A stretch of DNA of 64,000 nt from Planctomycetaceae bacterium. GTDB taxonomy: Bacteria > Planctomycetota > Planctomycetia > Pirellulales > Pirellulaceae. The DNA lies in NCBI GenBank assembly GCA_027487485.1, contig JAIYDN010000010.1:1-64000 (forward strand), read 5' to 3'. The notes under the pieces are model-generated. The model searched no databases and was not told where the DNA came from. It saw nothing but the letters and a program-made list of their open reading frames with translations. The position numbers were made by a program, and so were the translations under genes. Shown piece by piece: positions 63,163 to 64,000 of the stretch; positions within the stretch are counted from its first letter, which is position 1; each line of letters starts with the position of its first letter.

Positions 63163-64000
63163 TTAATTATTACGCCTTTCCAGACGAACTCGAACCCCGT
63201 TTTTAGGATGCATAGTCAGCTTAGCTGCCATCTGGTGACGGTCGCTTGCACCGAGCACTACACGAAACCGACGAAGCGTCATTGCAACCACTACCAATAG
63301 CTCCATCATGGCGAAGTGAATTCCGATGCAAATCCTCGGGCCACCGCCAAAAGGAATGTAAGCGTGCGTTGTACGCTTATGTTCTTCTTGACCAGGTTCA
63401 AACCGTGAAGGATCGAACCGATCAGGATCTCTCCAGAAACACGGATGTCGGTGCAAGGCATAGCGACTAAAAACAACAAGGGCACCTTTTGGAAGAACGA
63501 CTCCACCCAGATGCGTTTCCTGAGCAACGTTTCGGTTCTCAAACCAAAACGGGGGATGTAACCGCATTGTTTCGTCCAAGACCATGCGGGTAAAACGCAA
63601 CTTAGGTAACATTTCCAAAGTGAATTCATGGGGCGAACCTAAGCTCGCAAGCTCCTGAAGTAACTCGGCCTCAACTTCGGGATTTTGGCTCAATTCGTAC
63701 CAAAGCCAAGTTAGTGCGCTTGAAGAGGTTTCATGGCCTCCGATGATCATTCCAAGCACTTCATCGATAATCTCCGGGTCATCCATACCGTTAGAATTTT
63801 CCGCCGATTTCGCGGCCATAAGAGTGCCCAGCAAATCCTTTATCTCGTTCTTGCTGCGACGTTGTTCAATCATGGAACGAATAAACGAATGAAATTCGCG
63901 AAGATTTCGTTTCAGTCGAATATTCAATGGCGATGGAAACCAAAAACTTCGAATGATCGGTAACGGAGGTTTCGCGCTATAGTGATTGATCACTTCAGTC
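63163..64000 (-). CDS. cytochrome P450 (5' part beyond window)
   Basis: A P450 truncated by the end of the window: about 279 C-terminal residues are present. The I-helix oxygen-binding motif is GMIIGGHETSSSALTW, the K-helix ExxR is DETMRLHPPFWFENR, and the heme ligand is in FGGGPRICIGIHFAMME. The N-terminal 150 or so residues, including the B and C helices, lie outside the sequence given. It resembles the bacterial CYP families with an unsaturated-fatty-acid or steroid-like substrate range, but the substrate is unknown. It converges with the copper ATPase gene. Confidence 0.9.
   Translation of the reverse strand, partial: TEVINHYSAKPPLPIIRSFWFPSPLNIRLKRNLREFHSFIRSMIEQRRSKNEIKDLLGTLMAAKSAENSNGMDDPEIIDEVLGMIIGGHETSSSALTWLWYELSQNPEVEAELLQELASLGSPHEFTLEMLPKLRFTRMVLDETMRLHPPFWFENRNVAQETHLGGVVLPKGALVVFSRYALHRHPCFWRDPDRFDPSRFEPGQEEHKRTTHAYIPFGGGPRICIGIHFAMMELLVVVAMTLRRFRVVLGASDRHQMAAKLTMHPKNGVRVRLERRNN

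Noticed and set aside
1-64000. CRISPR array, rRNA operon, prophage or intact transposase
   Set aside because: No regularly spaced repeats, rRNA sequence, phage structural gene or transposase was found.

Overview
The window looks like a chromosomal segment of a planctomycete, most likely a relative of the Pirellulaceae (Rhodopirellula/Blastopirellula type). The evidence is the combination of families that are typical of this phylum: a DUF1501 Tat-exported protein, a DUF1559 pilin-like protein, SHD1 and DUF6800 proteins, a Minf_1886/PSP1 pair, a very large surface protein with an LExR-type N-terminus and a dockerin-like C-terminus, and an ECF sigma factor overlapping a membrane-bound Ser/Thr kinase. 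No rRNA, CRISPR array, prophage or intact transposase was seen. The right-hand end cuts a cytochrome P450 gene. The left end may hold the last codons of a gene that cannot be identified.

Layout. 1-911: repeat-rich spacer. 912-3922: PSP1 and Minf_1886 proteins (minus) diverge from a double-DUF3467 protein and a Maf nucleotide pyrophosphatase. 4375-11279: DUF1501, DUF58 and VWA proteins, a DUF2141 lipoprotein and an OleC-like acyl ligase, ending in a duplicated hairpin repeat. 11549-15841: a giant secreted metalloprotease/cadherin/dockerin protein. 15842-16779: about 0.9 kb of repeats. 16780-25862: NDH-2, an SDR, a PolB-like exonuclease, RarA and RecQ (divergent), and an HD-GYP protein. 26579-29117: a small membrane protein, then a hexuronate-catabolism pair (D-mannonate oxidoreductase-like SDR and a KDG kinase-like PfkB protein). 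29118-33300: an accessory patch with MITE-like repeats, a Uma2 protein, a DUF1559 protein and a gene broken by one in-frame stop. 33309-35405: DUF6800, a GlmU-like pyrophosphorylase and Prs. 35402-42265: a class IV aminotransferase, a secreted alpha/beta hydrolase, a lipoprotein, an HD phosphohydrolase and a beta-propeller/phosphoesterase fusion. 42758-46066: a small conserved protein with a clear terminator, then the ECF sigma/kinase pair. 46094-56395: a translation and replication-restart block (MnmE-like GTPase, tRNA-Arg, SHD1 protein, bS21, tRNA-Val, bL31, RF1, PrmC, GlyRS, PriA). 56649-59165: an ArsR-methyltransferase fusion with adenosylhomocysteinase. 59479-63155: a CbiX-like protein coupled to a copper P-type ATPase.

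Functional links that can be read from gene order: RF1 and its methyltransferase PrmC are adjacent. GlmU-like and Prs genes overlap (both supply activated sugar or PRPP precursors). The ArsR-methyltransferase probably regulates the S-adenosylhomocysteine hydrolase that follows it. The CbiX-like protein and the copper ATPase are translationally coupled, which suggests a metal-handling pair. The sigma factor and the sensor kinase form a signalling unit.

The strongest unexplained items are: a family of double-hairpin repeats with shared TAGAACNCCAAAGC ends at three or more sites; two 123-bp direct repeats bounding the Uma2/DUF1559 patch; the gene interrupted by a single in-frame TAG; the degenerate tandem CbiX protein; and the MnmE paralogue that lacks the C-terminal catalytic Cys. 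I did not find an obvious new defence or biosynthetic system.
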